Source: Antedon bifida | Taxonomy: Eukaryota > Echinodermata > Crinoidea > Comatulida > Antedonidae | Assembly (NCBI GenBank): GCA_963402885.1 | Contig: OY727094.1 | Location: 5,458,501 to 5,522,500, forward strand | Length of the DNA: 64,000 nt | Reading direction: 5' to 3' | Shown here: positions 14,401 to 29,400 of the stretch, one piece after another | Layout of the letters: each line of letters begins with the position of its first letter | Position numbering within the stretch: the first letter of the stretch is position 1 | The notes under the pieces: model-generated | What the model saw: only the letters and a program-made list of their open reading frames with translations | What the model was told of the DNA's origin: nothing | Database searches by the model: none | Program-made: the position numbers and the translations under genes

Positions 14401-17400
14401 ACAAAAATCTTGAAATTCACAATATATCTCTATTTAATCAATATTGACCCTTTCTGTTTATGCGTTATATTAATATTATCTGAAGTACTTGCCCAGTCAT
14501 TTCGTGCTTGCTATTGCCGATAAAAAACGTGATAAAGCAGACATGTGACTAGATTCAAATTGTATGTAAATACCGTGGCGACCCTCATATAAGATAACAT
14601 TTTTGATTTGTTGGTAATTGCTGCGTCGTCGGTGTAATTCTCTAAAGCTCTGTCTACACTATCAAACTTTATGTGACAAAAAATGTGAGGTGTCCATATA
14701 TGGACACGATGATGTCATATTACTACATATTTGGGAATATCACTACCATATTTGGGCACCTCACACTTTTTTTGTCAAACTTTTTTGATAGTGTAGATAG
14801 TACTTTATAGTTTTACTGTAGCATCTATTGTGATCCCTAAAAATATAAGATTACTGCTGGCTAGTATCCATAGCAGTTGATCCCTATATGGAAAATGCTA
14901 ATGCTAAAAAAACTGTAATTTTCTTGAAGGCGACATGTGTAGACAAGACTATTTCTTTAATCTAAACGAATACATTTTTTTCCCAATAAATTAAGTAAAT
15001 GGTGCATACAGCCGTCTGGATAATTGGGTGAGGTTTTATTAAAAATGTAGTGTTTAAACAGTACTGTACACACATGCTGTTGTGTAGTGTGATATAAAAT
15101 TTGCATTATTAAAATGCATTTCGCTGGTCAAGGTCATTTGTTTTTCATCATTTATAGAACTTGGATGATAAATATTCATCAACAACGATTTATAATAATG
15201 TATGTTCTATTCGCCATTATAATAGTTAAGCCTTTTTTCTCACGTGTTAAACATTAATTGTCTTGTAACTCATTAGGATATGTTTTGATAGTCATCATGA
15301 ACAAGATTATTTTAAAGATGTATTGTGATCCTGAAAAAGAAATTAAAAAAATTTTTTTTTTCTAATATGCCATTTTGATGTAACATGATACTGTAGTTAC
15401 ATATACTGTAGTATTAACTTTACCAACAATTGGGTCGGAAAAAAAATTAATTTAAAAAATAGTTAAATTGTCTGTCCGGCAATATGTTTTTGTTTGTGCT
15501 GGACAATATATCTTTATTGTTAATACTTTAAAATTAATATAAAATGACATTTTTATTGAGTAATTTATTTTCCTATTTTATTAGATAAAAAACCACAAAC
15601 CATTTATATTATGTTAACTAGTTGGTTGAATTCTCACTGGTGTAGTCAGATCAAAACTTGGTAACCACAAGAAGCATTGTGATTGGTCAATTCCAAGGCG
15701 TGTCTACTATATGTACTACAGTACTCTGTATTGTGGAACAGTTGGTTTTGACATGTATTTTTTGTGATTTTTGTAATAATAATATCCTACAAAACATGAC
15801 AATAAAACTGGAAAAAATATATAATTAGTAAAAATTAATTTTATTCAAATAAAATGTTTTTATATTAAAAATTGTCTTGCGCATAATGGCATTTATTTTT
15901 ACATTTGATATTGAAATCTTAAAATAAAAATCTAAACTACAGAATGTTTAATCTACGGTACTTAAACTCGCTGGAATAAAACATGTTTTCTTGCGGATAT
16001 AAAATACAAGATCAATGATATCCTATCTGAATTCACTTAAACGCAATGCATGCCGAAGTGATAGAATCCACGATTTTTAAATCCGTTGTCAGAGATACGG
16101 TTGACTGCTCTACCGCCATCAGAGTGCAGAAGACTTTAGTTTAATCATAGTGGAGTACAGTATATAGGACGAAGGATTTGACCCCCACGACCATGAGGGA
16201 TGAACTAGGATAAAGATAGGTCTGACCTGGCCTAGTTCCACCTTTCTTTCACATTGTAGAAAATCAAAATTTAAAACTTATTTAGGAAAAAATATATTAT
16301 ACTTATGGGCATTTGTATATCATGTGTTATACTTACTGTATAGTGTTAGGAATCGAAAAATGACAGGTTCTCGATTTGCTGATGATACTCAATTCATATC
16401 GTTAGTTTTTGTTAATGACAGTTTTCCCTGTTAACGGAATGTTCAGTTTTCAATACAGTATGTTACAATTAACATTCTTTTACAATTGTCTCTTAAAAAA
16501 AAAAAATTTAAACATACTGTAAATGGTGTGCAGTTTTTGCCTATATTATTACATTTATTATGAACACATTCAATTTCAACAATATATTGAAAAATATTAT
16601 ATAATAAAATTGAATGTGAGAAGATGATGTCTACATCACCTTATCTACTGAAACGGACATAGTAGTACGTGTACCTCTGTAATGAGCCGAATGATTGGCT
16701 AATATTAAATACTGAATGTCAAAACATAATCTATACTTTAGCCTTCGATAACCTTTAATAATAGTCAATTTCATTTCAACATTATTCATTGCGTTATTAA
16801 ATATTTTTTTTCATGGTCATACAGTACTGTAGTTTAAAAATTATATTTTCTGTAGTACTGTACTCTACATTGTATAAATGGCCACTAAAAAACCTCTTGA
16901 ACAATAAACGCCCTGGGGCGTTCATTCGAATAAAATATGGTAATTATAATATTATACAGTAGTACCCGATTTAATTCATTAATATCAGACGCTTCCTGCC
17001 TGTTGTAAGATTACGAATGAGTTTTCATTATATTTCTGATTAACTCACAAAATAAGCATACTTTAATATTCCACCCAGTATTGTGCCAGCCAGTACAGAA
17101 AAACGTTAGACTCCATAATATCGAACAGTAAGTGCTCAACTTGTCATGTGACCTGAGTAATTGGCCTGCCATGAGATTATGACTGAGACTGATTAATTTT
17201 GCGGCGTCGTCGTGTCTGTGTTGTCTGGTTAATGATAGTGCTGAGGCTTTGCTTCACTGCTGGTAGCATGTAGACGAGCATGGCTGCTTCGGAGATGGCC
17301 CCAACTTTCATCTAGAGCATTATCATATGCTATCTCAACTGATTAGACTATATCTGACATCTGAATTCAGCATATCTCCTGAATTTAATATGCTGTAATG

Positions 17401-20400
17401 GCAGTGTAATAATATGTATAATTTATAAATATTTCATAAGGAAAAGCAATTTATTAAGTATTATGATTTAATAAAGATTATTCCATACATTTAGAATTAT
17501 AAGAAATACTATATAAAAAAATAAAAAGTAATAATTTATAGTTTTTTTTTAATGGGTCAGGAAAACCTTAGTTAAACAAGGGTATCAAACCTCATGTCAA
17601 ATAAAACTTTAGCTCTAAGAAACTGAACGAAATAAATTCATATTTTAGAGCGTGTTTATTTAAAATAAAATTCGGCCAAATTAATGACTTGAGATTTTAG
17701 CTTTCATGCCATCACATTTTAAATATCAATTTTCCTAAAAAGCAATAAGTTTGTGGGAATAGCTCTGCTAGCTGGCAAATAAATAAGTAAAAGTATAATA
17801 TTAAACTTTAACTAAAAAATTGTGGACGTTATCATTGTAATCAAACGTATACTGTACATGTAAAATACAAAGCAAGTTATGCATTTAAAACATTTGCCAA
17901 AAATAATGAGAAGGATTTTGTTTGGAATAATAGAATTTTAGTTAATTGATTCTTATGAATATTACAGTTAAAAAATATAGCCAATTATCAGTTCATTAGA
18001 CTTAGTTGACACAATGTTCAGATATCGATTTTGTAGCATGTGACTTTAAACAGATGAAAACCAGACCACATACCCAATGAATTTGGAAATCACCCAAAGC
18101 ATAGGATTAAAAAGGTGTCCTTATCCTTATTATCAACACTGTTCGACGTTTGGTGTGATATTAGGCGCTTTTTGATTTCACTAAGCCTTTGTTGCTGCCG
18201 TGAAAGTTGAAAAGTTCAACAGTAAAAATTAAATATTTGAGAATTAAGTACTGTAGACTGTATTTATTTATTTTAAGAAATATTTGTTACTGAATGAAGT
18301 ATAAAATGTACTACAATTTTGTAACATTCATTTATTAAATACATTTATTTATTACTATATATACATTGCTTGATATTAGATACAGTAGTAACTGTTATTA
18401 AAGAGGTGTGCAGAAAGGGGGTGTGCCCAGAGTAGAGGTTGGCTGTAGTGTAAAAACATATGGTTTCATAGGAAATTGGGGATGTTCCTGAATAGGGGTG
18501 TCCCTTGAATAGGGGTGTCCCAAAACAAGGGGTGTCCCAAAACAAGGGGCTCTTCTGTATCTTTCTATTTGAAGTAGATCTAGCTGTATTGCATTTTTTT
18601 CTGTTCAAAAGAAAAGTATTAATTGAAGTTTATTCGTGACCTCTAGTCTATTTCTGTCTGGTCAATTGAACAATTGAATGTAGTGGTCAGACATACAGTA
18701 CTGTACCCTTGGACATTACAGACAACCTTGTATTCAATACTTAAGTGAATGATCCAAGTGTGTCAGCCATTACTGGACATTATGCAAGCACTAGCCTGTT
18801 GTTAAGGTGATTTGGCCTTAGTAAGGTCAACCAGCAGACTGTACAGATTAAACAATAGAGTGAATGGTCAGTGAGAATGGTCAAGCATAGTTCATCTGTT
18901 CTCTGAGACCAGCTAATCCTATGTTTATAATGGTGTTGATAAACCAGTACTCTCAATGGATTTGCACGAACACTATGAATAGCACCATGTTGAATTACAC
19001 AAGGGTGTGTCTACAACTGACCGCGTACAAGACAACGACCAATCAGGAAGTTTGATTACAAAATTAAATGATTCAAGGCTAGATGAGCGAAGGAAGAATA
19101 TTAAATGGAGAACTTTAAGCTACATTGCATAAAGGTCTATCTACACTATCAAACTTTATGCGACAAAAAAATCTGATCATATATGGTCATGATGATGTCA
19201 TATCACAACCATATTTGGCCATTGCTACCATATTTGGGCACATCACACTTTTTTTGTTAAACTAGTTTGATAGTGTAGACAGAGGTTAACATTTTTACAA
19301 AAGTTGTTCCTTTTTCAAATGCTACAGCACATCATAATATAATTAATGAATTTAGCAATATTTTATGGCTCGGTTTGGTAATAACAAATTTCTAATAATA
19401 ATTCATATTGTACTATTATTTTTATTTGGATAACTCGGTCAACATCATACCAGCAATTTGTCTATCTCTCTTCCTATAAATATTTACGTTATGCTTATGT
19501 TTACAAATAGTCTTGTTTTTTTATTATTATAGTCGAGATAACCTTAAAAACATGTGGTTTTTCTGTTTGATTTTCTCCTTATAACATATTGACTTTATTA
19601 CTTTGAGAAAAAACTTAAAAACGATTTGAGTTATCCTATATAACACAAAGTGGGAGGATTTTTGCGAGAGTACTGAAGCAAGCATACTGCGATAAATGGT
19701 AGTCGATTCCGTGCCTATCTATATGGATAAACCAACAATTTTAGCCTCCCTAACCGAAATACTCGGAAACAATATTGAGCACGCTTATCATTCACACCCA
19801 AATGTTTTTAATTCCCGTTTTTGAAGACTGGAAATAACTTAGTCAACAATGTTTTCTTTGTATTTATCAAGTATCATCATTTACACAGTATATTTTGCGG
19901 TTAAGCAAAAACATAGACAGAACAAAATGTAAAACACTGAGGTTAAATGTTAATATAACAAATAACTAATAATCCATATTGAAATACAGGTACAAATATT
20001 TAAAAGTAAAAATGTATACATGTATGAACAGTAGTCATATTGTACTAATCGGGCTAAAATATTATGCAATGGAATATTAATACTCAAAATTATTTATGCG
20101 TGTCATACTTGTAGCGTTGGCCATAATAAGTTGCAGTATTATCAATCGATATTGAAATTTGGATTTTCTTATCATAGTGTAGTTCATTACGTATGCAAAC
20201 TTGTGTTTAATTCGTGTGAAAACAACGATATGTGGTCATTTACATTTAGACTGACCGATTGACCCTTCCAACTGACCAATGACAATGCTTGCCCCCAAGG
20301 ATGGTAGAAACAGACGTGAACATTAGTTTTCTAATTTAGTGAAGCGTGAAATGAAAAATTCTGAGCTGTAGTTGTTTTAGTGACAAATGTGCTGGTCAGT

Positions 20401-23400
20401 TAGTTTCATTGACCATTGAGTTTCCGGACAAAGACGCGTGTCCACTGCTAGATTAAGCGGCCTGTTCACTGATGATGACACTGAAGTGACCTTCTCTGTC
20501 GTGAATGATAAATAAAACCGTTCGCCACAGTTGTGCATTTTATGTCCATTGATTGTCATATTAAAGCATGGCGAGCAAGAAAGGCTGATTTTAAAGTCCT
20601 TTGTTGTAGTTCAATTCAAGGGTGAGATGGGGAAGGAGGGATTATACTGTAGGAATTTTTAATTCACTTATTATAGGATGGGAAATATTAATCGTATTAC
20701 AAACATATAATATTATATCGGGGAAATCTATAGATAACATTCTAAAAAATGTTAAAATGTAAATTAACCATGAATGTTTTTTGTTGTCGTCAGTAATCAT
20801 TATTCTGCTGCAGTTACTGCAGTACTTATAATGTATTGTGGTATTTTAGTTTGTTTTAAAAGAAACGCTAGTAATGTATACAGTATGATTACAAAAAGCC
20901 TTGTCATTTTACATACAGTAAAATGCATAAACACATTAAAGAGAACTGCCAGTAGAATAATTTTGGCTTTAGAAAAAAGCAATTTGTTATATAAAAAAAA
21001 CTAATTAGCGAATTAATGAGGCATTTGAATAGTTATAATTAGCATAACTGTGAATGATGTACTTTAATTAATTATATTTTAAGGTGTTATTTACACGACC
21101 AGCAAGTAATGAGTCATTAAAAGATTGTAATTAAATTGTCTGGCGCTTTTGTTGTCTGTCAAACTTGGATGATGTTAAGTGGCCTTCAAAAGTCTATTCT
21201 GAGTACTGTACTGTTTTTTTAATTTTTTTTTTTTCGCCATTTGGAATGACATGGAGTACCGCAAACCAAACTATGAAATACTTACGATAATACCATGTTA
21301 TAATATTGCGCATGCTACCTATTGCTTATCCTGCTCTAGGCTTATTTGATATTATTCATAGTAACCAAATACCCTTTGGTCAAGCATTATGCCAAAGGTT
21401 TCTTATACACATTGATAGAATAATTCAGGGTCAACGGTCAGTCTGTATGTATATTGGACATGGATCATTCCATTTTATATTATAGGGGTTAATATACACC
21501 ATTAGCATCATCAAAATTGTTGCACAACCCGAACAACTATCTAAATTTTATTAGCAACAAGTAAAATAATTAAACAAGTAAAAGTTCGTCCCTTTTGTAT
21601 TTTATCTGAATGACCACTGTATGCATCACTGTGCCTTGATAATTATCTTTTATTAAAAGAATGAATATCTTGTGTCCAAAATGAGTGACCGCTGACCTAT
21701 TGTTAAAACTCGCCGACCCAATGTTGGTTCAGTAATATTTCAGAAGATAGCATCACACTCCATTATTGATCTTTCTTGTACAACTAGATATTAGGTCTTG
21801 ATTTAGCTACCGTGAAAATATAATTCAAGTCAAGCCATGATTAAATGCTGGTCAAGAAGATAAAGTAAAGACCCAGTTTCTACAATATACAGTTGTTCAA
21901 CAAAAATATGTTTGCTTTAGAGATAAATGCAATCAGAAGTTTTGGTACAATTTTTGATTAGTGTTTAGATGAGAAAGAGAATTTACTGTAATGTCGAGTA
22001 GACTAGTAGTAGAGAGTTTTGCCAATTGGACAGTACTTGATTCTTAGTTCTACCAGACTCGCATGGACATTTCTTTATTACTTTTTAAGCAATACAATGC
22101 CCTTCATCAAAGATTTTCCATTCTTCGTTTGCAGATACAGTCTCTTTCTCGAGTCAAAGACAACAAATACTTGGTTTTCTGTTCAGAATAGGTTGAATGT
22201 ACTTTCTTCACAAGAACAAGTTTCCGCTTTTTTTTATTATCAAAGATGTTCCATTCTTTGCTGAGACAATCTCTTTCTTGAGTTAACAGACCTCATACAA
22301 TTCACCCATACAGTACAATACTTTCCAAGTTTAATGTGAAGCTTTTAAAGTATAGTAAAACACAAATAATCAATTGTCCAATCTGAATAGGTCAAAATGT
22401 GAAACGCGATAAGTTAAATCTCCAATTAGTTTCAATGTGAAACCTTACCAGACAAGACAACAATAGAGATTGATTTAATCCTTTTTAATCCTGGTCAGTT
22501 TCATGTGTTCATGTCTTTTGTTCCAAGTCTAGACATGAATTCAGACTATGGTATTCCCTTGCATTTAGAATTAGATTTAAGTTCTCAATGTTTTTATACC
22601 CATGGTAGAGAAATGCTTTACCAGATTCCAAGGTTCTTTCTTTGGTTGTGGGTACACTACTAAAGTGTACTTGTTGGCCTTCTGTAACATACTTTATGAA
22701 GCCTTAATACTATGACAATAAAAAGTAGAAAATCATACCAAATCTGTTGGGAAGTTTCTACCATCTGAAAGGTTGTTCTGAGAGGAGATCTGTTAGAGTT
22801 GGTTCTATTTTTTTGCTGTTCAACAGAGTTTTTCTGATAGAGCTTGTTCCTACAGAAATTGTTCTGGGATTGTTTTCTTCTGAGATTGTTTCTTTCAACA
22901 GAGTTTTGTTCTGATAGTTCTTTTTCTGGTAGAGTTTGTTGTTACTGAATTAGTTCTGGTATTGTTTTCTTCTGAGATTGTTTCTTTCAACAGAGTTTTG
23001 TTCTGATAGTTCTTTTTCTGGTAGAGTTTGTTCTTACTGAATTAGTTCTGATTGTTTCTTCTTAAATTGTTTCTTTCGATAGTTTGTTCTGACAGAGTTG
23101 ACTGAGAATCTGTAATATGGATTTAACAGAACAGTATTGATAGGATGTGATTAGCATAGTCCTTGTTTTCAAGTAATAACTTCCAACTTATTGCTTTCAT
23201 TGGAATCAATCCAAACTTGCTTTCCTCTTAAAAACCACAAATCACACCTGATTTCCCTGAGAACTTTTAAGATCAGGTTTGAAAACATTAAAATACTATT
23301 TTTAACCAGCAATTGGAATCTTTCAAATGTTTTAGACCAAAAGGTGAGAGCCTGTCGATAAATCAAGATTGTATAGAATTCATCAAAGGCCCTGGGATAA

Positions 23401-26400
23401 AAGACAACTTTAGCTGTTGGTGAGGTTAGGTTAAGTTCATGTCCAGGTACTTTGTCTGTTCCATTCAACTTTACCAGGGAATAACAACAACCAACTGGTA
23501 CTTGTTTCTGTTTTTCAGTTGTTTGTACACTAGCCAAATCTGCATGGAACCTAGCAAGGATGTTTTATATTTTGAAGACTAAAATTATGTAAATCCCTCT
23601 GTAGGGCCTACCATTTTGACCATGTTGCAAAGTGTTTCACAGTAGTAAAGTAGGATATCTACTGTTTTCTAACCTTTGACCTTCCCAAGTTAAATTTTCA
23701 AACACTAAACGATTTAATTTTAAAATAATGTTTATATTTATTTAATTTGTTTTTATATTGTTTTCTTTTTATTTAAAATATTAAATTGTTATTAACTAGA
23801 GAAAAAGAAAGATCTTTTTTCCAATAAGCCACGTTGTATTCATAGTCTATGCAGCAATTAACTATATTTGCTTTCATCACCCCAGATCCATTGAAAAGGT
23901 TTAGTTTTTAACACCTTCATTGTCACATGATCATGAATGTCCAGTAAACCTTTGGACATTGACAATAATTACTACAATCAACTTGTCTAGAGTAAACGAA
24001 CGCTTTCCATATGTTCATTTTCCATTTTGCATATGAAGAGAGTTTTGTGTACATAGGCGTCATAAAGCCTTTTGTTGAACATGCATTTTGCTTGACCACA
24101 CCAATTGAGTGGACTGGTCAATATACTTGGTCAATATCGTGGCATTGGAACTACAGGGTAGTATTGTTGGCGGCATTGTAAAGGAACGATCGATAGTAAT
24201 ACATGATAGTGTCTGGCCAAAGCGCTTTCAGCTTTTGCTTGGCAAATATAAATAGGAAGAGAATTTTACGATTGTTGTTAATTTGTTGCTGTTTATTAGC
24301 AGTATTGTGTGTTTGAGTTTATAAGTACATTTAACAATACGATTATAATTTATTTTTAATATCAGTATTACAATTTAAATTATTATATTAATTAAAAAAG
24401 TAGTAAAATAATATTTTGTCTATATTGTAAACAAAACTATAATTTATTAAATTTATATTTTGTTACATTAGAAGAAAAAAAGTCCAATACTTTTACTATG
24501 GTTCTATTCTAGTATGTCTTAATTTGAAAGATAAATTTTAAATTTACTTTTTTTACTGCAGTGTTGTGTTTACTGTTCTATATATATTTTTTTGTAGATC
24601 ATGATAGTACTATAATTTATATGAACATTATTTTATTGACTGTTTCCTGGATATTATATTTTCCCTCTTTCCAAGATAGTTTGACAAAAATAATGAAATT
24701 TATTTTGTTACATAATTCTTATAACAATTCACACTGCAGAGGGAGGTATGCCTATTGGTGTAATAGCCAACTTCCTGACTATAAACATAATAAGGGTCAT
24801 TGACTGGTATGGTGTTTATGTTTTCTGGTGTTGGTGTAATCGACCAATCAGAAAGGCTCCTATCAGTGGACCTTCCAGGGTAGGGGATTGTGGATGAAGG
24901 TCATTGGAGGAGTGGCTTAGAGTTAGCTGTTATACAATTGATGGCTATAAGAACACATCCAAACATTGCAAAAAGTATATATGTATTGATCTGCTTTAAA
25001 TTTACCACAAATTATATGTATATGAACTTAGAGTAAAGTATATTACATTTCACATGTTAATTACTAGTACTATAGTATTTTTAGGTAACCCACCCTCTAT
25101 GGATAATTGATCATAGTTGTTTTTATGAATCCTAAATTTAATATTCAGCCGCCACTATAGAAAGAGTAGTTTTTTTTTTCATTTGTGTTTAAAAGCTTTG
25201 TTTATTTATCTAGACTATCTTGTATTAAATCTAAATCTATTATAATGTATAAATGAATTATTTATTACATTTGCAATGGTAAAATATGAAATAATGGTGT
25301 ATTAATATACCATAGTGATATGTAATTAAGCACCTGGATGTGTTATAGGTACAATATTGGTTGTTAAGCTTGTACGCCATATGTTTGTTATCTAAATGTA
25401 CAGGGAGCAGAAAAGGTTTTAAATTTAATAGAGATAGGTGATTCGGCTCGTTGAAGCTACCCTGAATGTGTTTCTCAAATATTAAGAACTATATCCGATG
25501 AGCAATCTAGACTGGCTGACACCTATCCGCCTATGCCCACCGTTCTTTAGACCCATCCCTAAACATCTCTAGCTATCTGCTCAAGCATTTTGTGCATTTG
25601 ATTTCCACAATATAACATACATATAATATATAATAGTAACATTATAATAAACTAGTTTGTTAATACATAAAATTACATACACAATAAAAAGTAGGGTGGG
25701 GTGGGGGAGTCATTCCTTTGATCCAGCAGTAACTATATATGTTCTTTGTTTTTATTTTGTGCCATTTTCTATACAATATTAAAGTGTTTACAGAATTCCA
25801 TTATGGTATACAACTTTTGTATGGTAAATATGATTGAGATTTATGCCATACAATTTCCATTTTGTTAAGACAAGATACAATTACTTGTAGAAACCAGTAT
25901 GTGATAACTAATGGAATATTTTATCATACTTTAAATGGAAGGAGATTAGATGTGACAGAATATATTCTAGTGCGCCACTCTCTATTTCCATAATTACTGT
26001 ATGACAATGTGTCCTAGGCAAATTTGGTGACACAGTCTCTCATGTGTATCACATGTGATGCCTGTATCATGAAAGATTAGGTATTAAATTGTTAGGAATA
26101 TGAAAACTTATGGTAAACAACCAGCTTCATGATGTGTGGTACCAGTCTCTCATGTGTATCACATGTGATGCCTGTATTATGAAAGATTAGGTTTAAATGG
26201 TTAGGAATAGGAAAACTCATGTTAAACAACCAGCTTCATGTTGTGTGGTATCACAATCTTTTATGTTCAGAATAAAAATGTGATTAATAACTTTGTTTAA
26301 TGTACTCTCTGAAAACCCAAAGATTAACACATTTTAACAGATGGTAATGTTTACTGGGACATTAACACCAGCAGTTAGCTAGGCCCCTGGTTAGAGCACT

Positions 26401-29400
26401 CTGGTACCTGGATAGGAAGAGCCTGGCAGAGGCTCCAGTGATATTAATGCTGTTTGGCCCACTGCCAGTATTTCACCACTTTCCCTGCTTTTCTGCTTGA
26501 GATTAATATATTGTATTGTTATTGGAATGGTCAGTAACCTTTTAAATATGTACAGTTGGCACATGGTCAGTTTCTACAGATTATTAATTTTATATAATAT
26601 AATAATATTAGGATAATATCCAAATAAGGATATACATACAGGTTTAGCTTTTAAACAACAAAATGAATGTGTAAAATAAAATGTTGTTTGTATACAGCAA
26701 TGATAAATAAAATGTCTGTATGGTTTTGTATTCTCATCAAACTTTTGTCAGTTCTGTTCTTATTTTATTGTATTTGTTCAACAGTCGATTGGTTTTTAGT
26801 TCTAAAGGTTCTTTATACAACTATTACAATATATTAATTCACAGCGGTCATTCGCTTGGTGAAATGTGTGGTTAAGTTAGTCACATGTCTTCATTTTCTT
26901 TGTCATTGTGGTATATTTTACAACTGATTGTTTGTCACATACAATTGTCATTTTTCTTTCAAGGTCACATTTTCCTTTGGAATTGATATGATAAATAGTT
27001 GATCTTTACTCTTATGTGACTGTTGTTTACTTTGGTGTATTGTTGAATAACTGCATATTTCCTCAACAATCCTAAGTTTATCATTTAAATGCAAAAATTA
27101 ATTTGGCTATTTGGATGCTAGAGAAGACTGCCTCTTGGATTTGACTGGCATCAGTGGGAGGAACAGATACAGATAACTCTGATCCTAATATAATACTGTT
27201 GAGTTAGCCATGCCTAAATAAAAAAAAACGTAACATATCCCATTGTTTACCTGGTCACAACACCGGATCTCGGCTTAATATGAACATGGCTTCAATCAAC
27301 AGCAATCAATGGAAAATGCTGTATGTTATCGTAAAAGTAAGGATGGATTAAAGACTTCTTTTTAATTTGAGGATGCATCATGTTTAGGATTTAAAATAAG
27401 CAAATCTGGAATATTCATCATTTTGGCTTCTGCCAAGATTATAGTCATGTGTTGGTTTTAAACCAATCATGTTCAGGAGATAAATTTTGGCCTAGTTAAA
27501 AGCATGTGATGTTTTATCTTTTGATTTAAGTAGATAAGATAAAATGACTTTTTTTAAAGATTGAAATGATGTGTAAATCGGTGCTAGAAATTGACTCTTT
27601 TTATCCACTATTATTAAACCATTGATAGCACAATCAACCCAACTAACAAGTAAGCATATTTTTTGGGACTTACTATACCCGGGGAAACCCTGGTTGAGGA
27701 AAAAAATTATTGGTAAGCATTTCTTATAAAAACTGATGATCTGAACTAGTTAGAGAGAGGCCTACAGTACAACCAGACCAAAAGTCAATACTGGGACTAT
27801 ACCCGGGGATATGCCTGTTTGTGAAATCAGACATAAAATAGGGGGTGGGATTATACCCGAAGTGGGATTATACCCGAGGATATACAGTATGGTAATGTCG
27901 CAATTAAAGTATAAGAAATCTACTAGCAGAAATATCTACTAGTTAAAAACAATGTTGAATTTTGTAATTTATAAAGTTTTAACTGAAACTGTAATATGAT
28001 GATATCATAAATAATGATGTGTTTTTACATTCTATGCATAGACCAGCAGTTCTAACTAAAGAATGATCATCATTCAACTAGTAATAAATCATGTGTAATT
28101 AACTTTAAAATAAAGCCTTCAAGATTATTTTTGTCCTGTTTCAAAAAATGTTTGTACATACGTGTATAAGTTTTATTGTGAGTTTCATTGCACAAATACA
28201 TAATAAAGTGAGTTGTTTGTTCAACAATATTTTTATGACATAATAAATAGATTCACTTATTTTCCTCCATGTTTTAACTAGTATACATTTAGTTACTATT
28301 TATAGCTCTTTTACATTTCTTTGAGAATAAGAGAAAAAACAAGAAAGTTATCTGAAGTTAAAGATACATCTTATGATATGAAAATGATGTTTTTAATTTG
28401 TTTTTTCTACTCTACTACAACTTCATTCTGAGAAAATTAAATTTAGATTTAAATTATTTCTGACCAAGTGGGAGACTATGAAATATTCATGGAATGTCAA
28501 TACCTTGACCATTCAGTGCATGGTCACTTTTTACATAATTTTTTACACCAGTTGGCTATACTGACCATTATAATTTTCTTTTCACAAGGTCAGGAAAACA
28601 GTACAGTTGACCCTTAGGTGACCATTGCTATAATATTATTTTATGTAAAGTCCCCTAGGGGTTTTTGGTGGCTATTTCATTCACATAGCTTAGGAATCTT
28701 TTGTACTTTTATGCATTACTTTTAAATCAGGGCATCGACCATAGTCTACTGTATGTAGTATATTGTGTTGCTATTAAGAAAGACACTTTAAGTTAAGTTA
28801 ATCTATGCTTGAGTTAAACTGCCTTTGGCTTGAGGATATTATTAGATGAAAACTGCAGAATAGTTGGAAAAAACTGCATAATGTATGTAATATTAACTGT
28901 ATAAATTGTATTTGACTTTATCTGAAAAAGTTAATGTAATTTTATGCCATGCCATTAGAGGGACTAAGATATAAAAGAAAGAAAAAAACATGGAACCACT
29001 TGGAACTAAATATAAAACATGAATATTCATTATTCAATAAATTTTTTCATTTTTATTTCATTTCATATGAATCCAAATTTATCGTGTTAAGGCTTAGGGA
29101 GTGGAAATGAAAGAGTCGTGAGTTACTGTACAACCCTGGCACTAGGTCAGGATTGAACCCTGGACCTTGGGATTGGAAGGCAAACATGTTTATAAAATGC
29201 AGCTCATATATAAAGGAATGATAAGAATATGAAATAAAATATTATTAATTATTAATATTATTTACCCATCATCACTATTACTACTACGATATGTCCACAA
29301 ATGTCTAAAAATAACATAATATGATATTAATTTGTTTTGGGAATAGGAATTCTTTTTAAGTTTAGTAACATAAATTATGTTAGTGATGTGCAACCATGTA

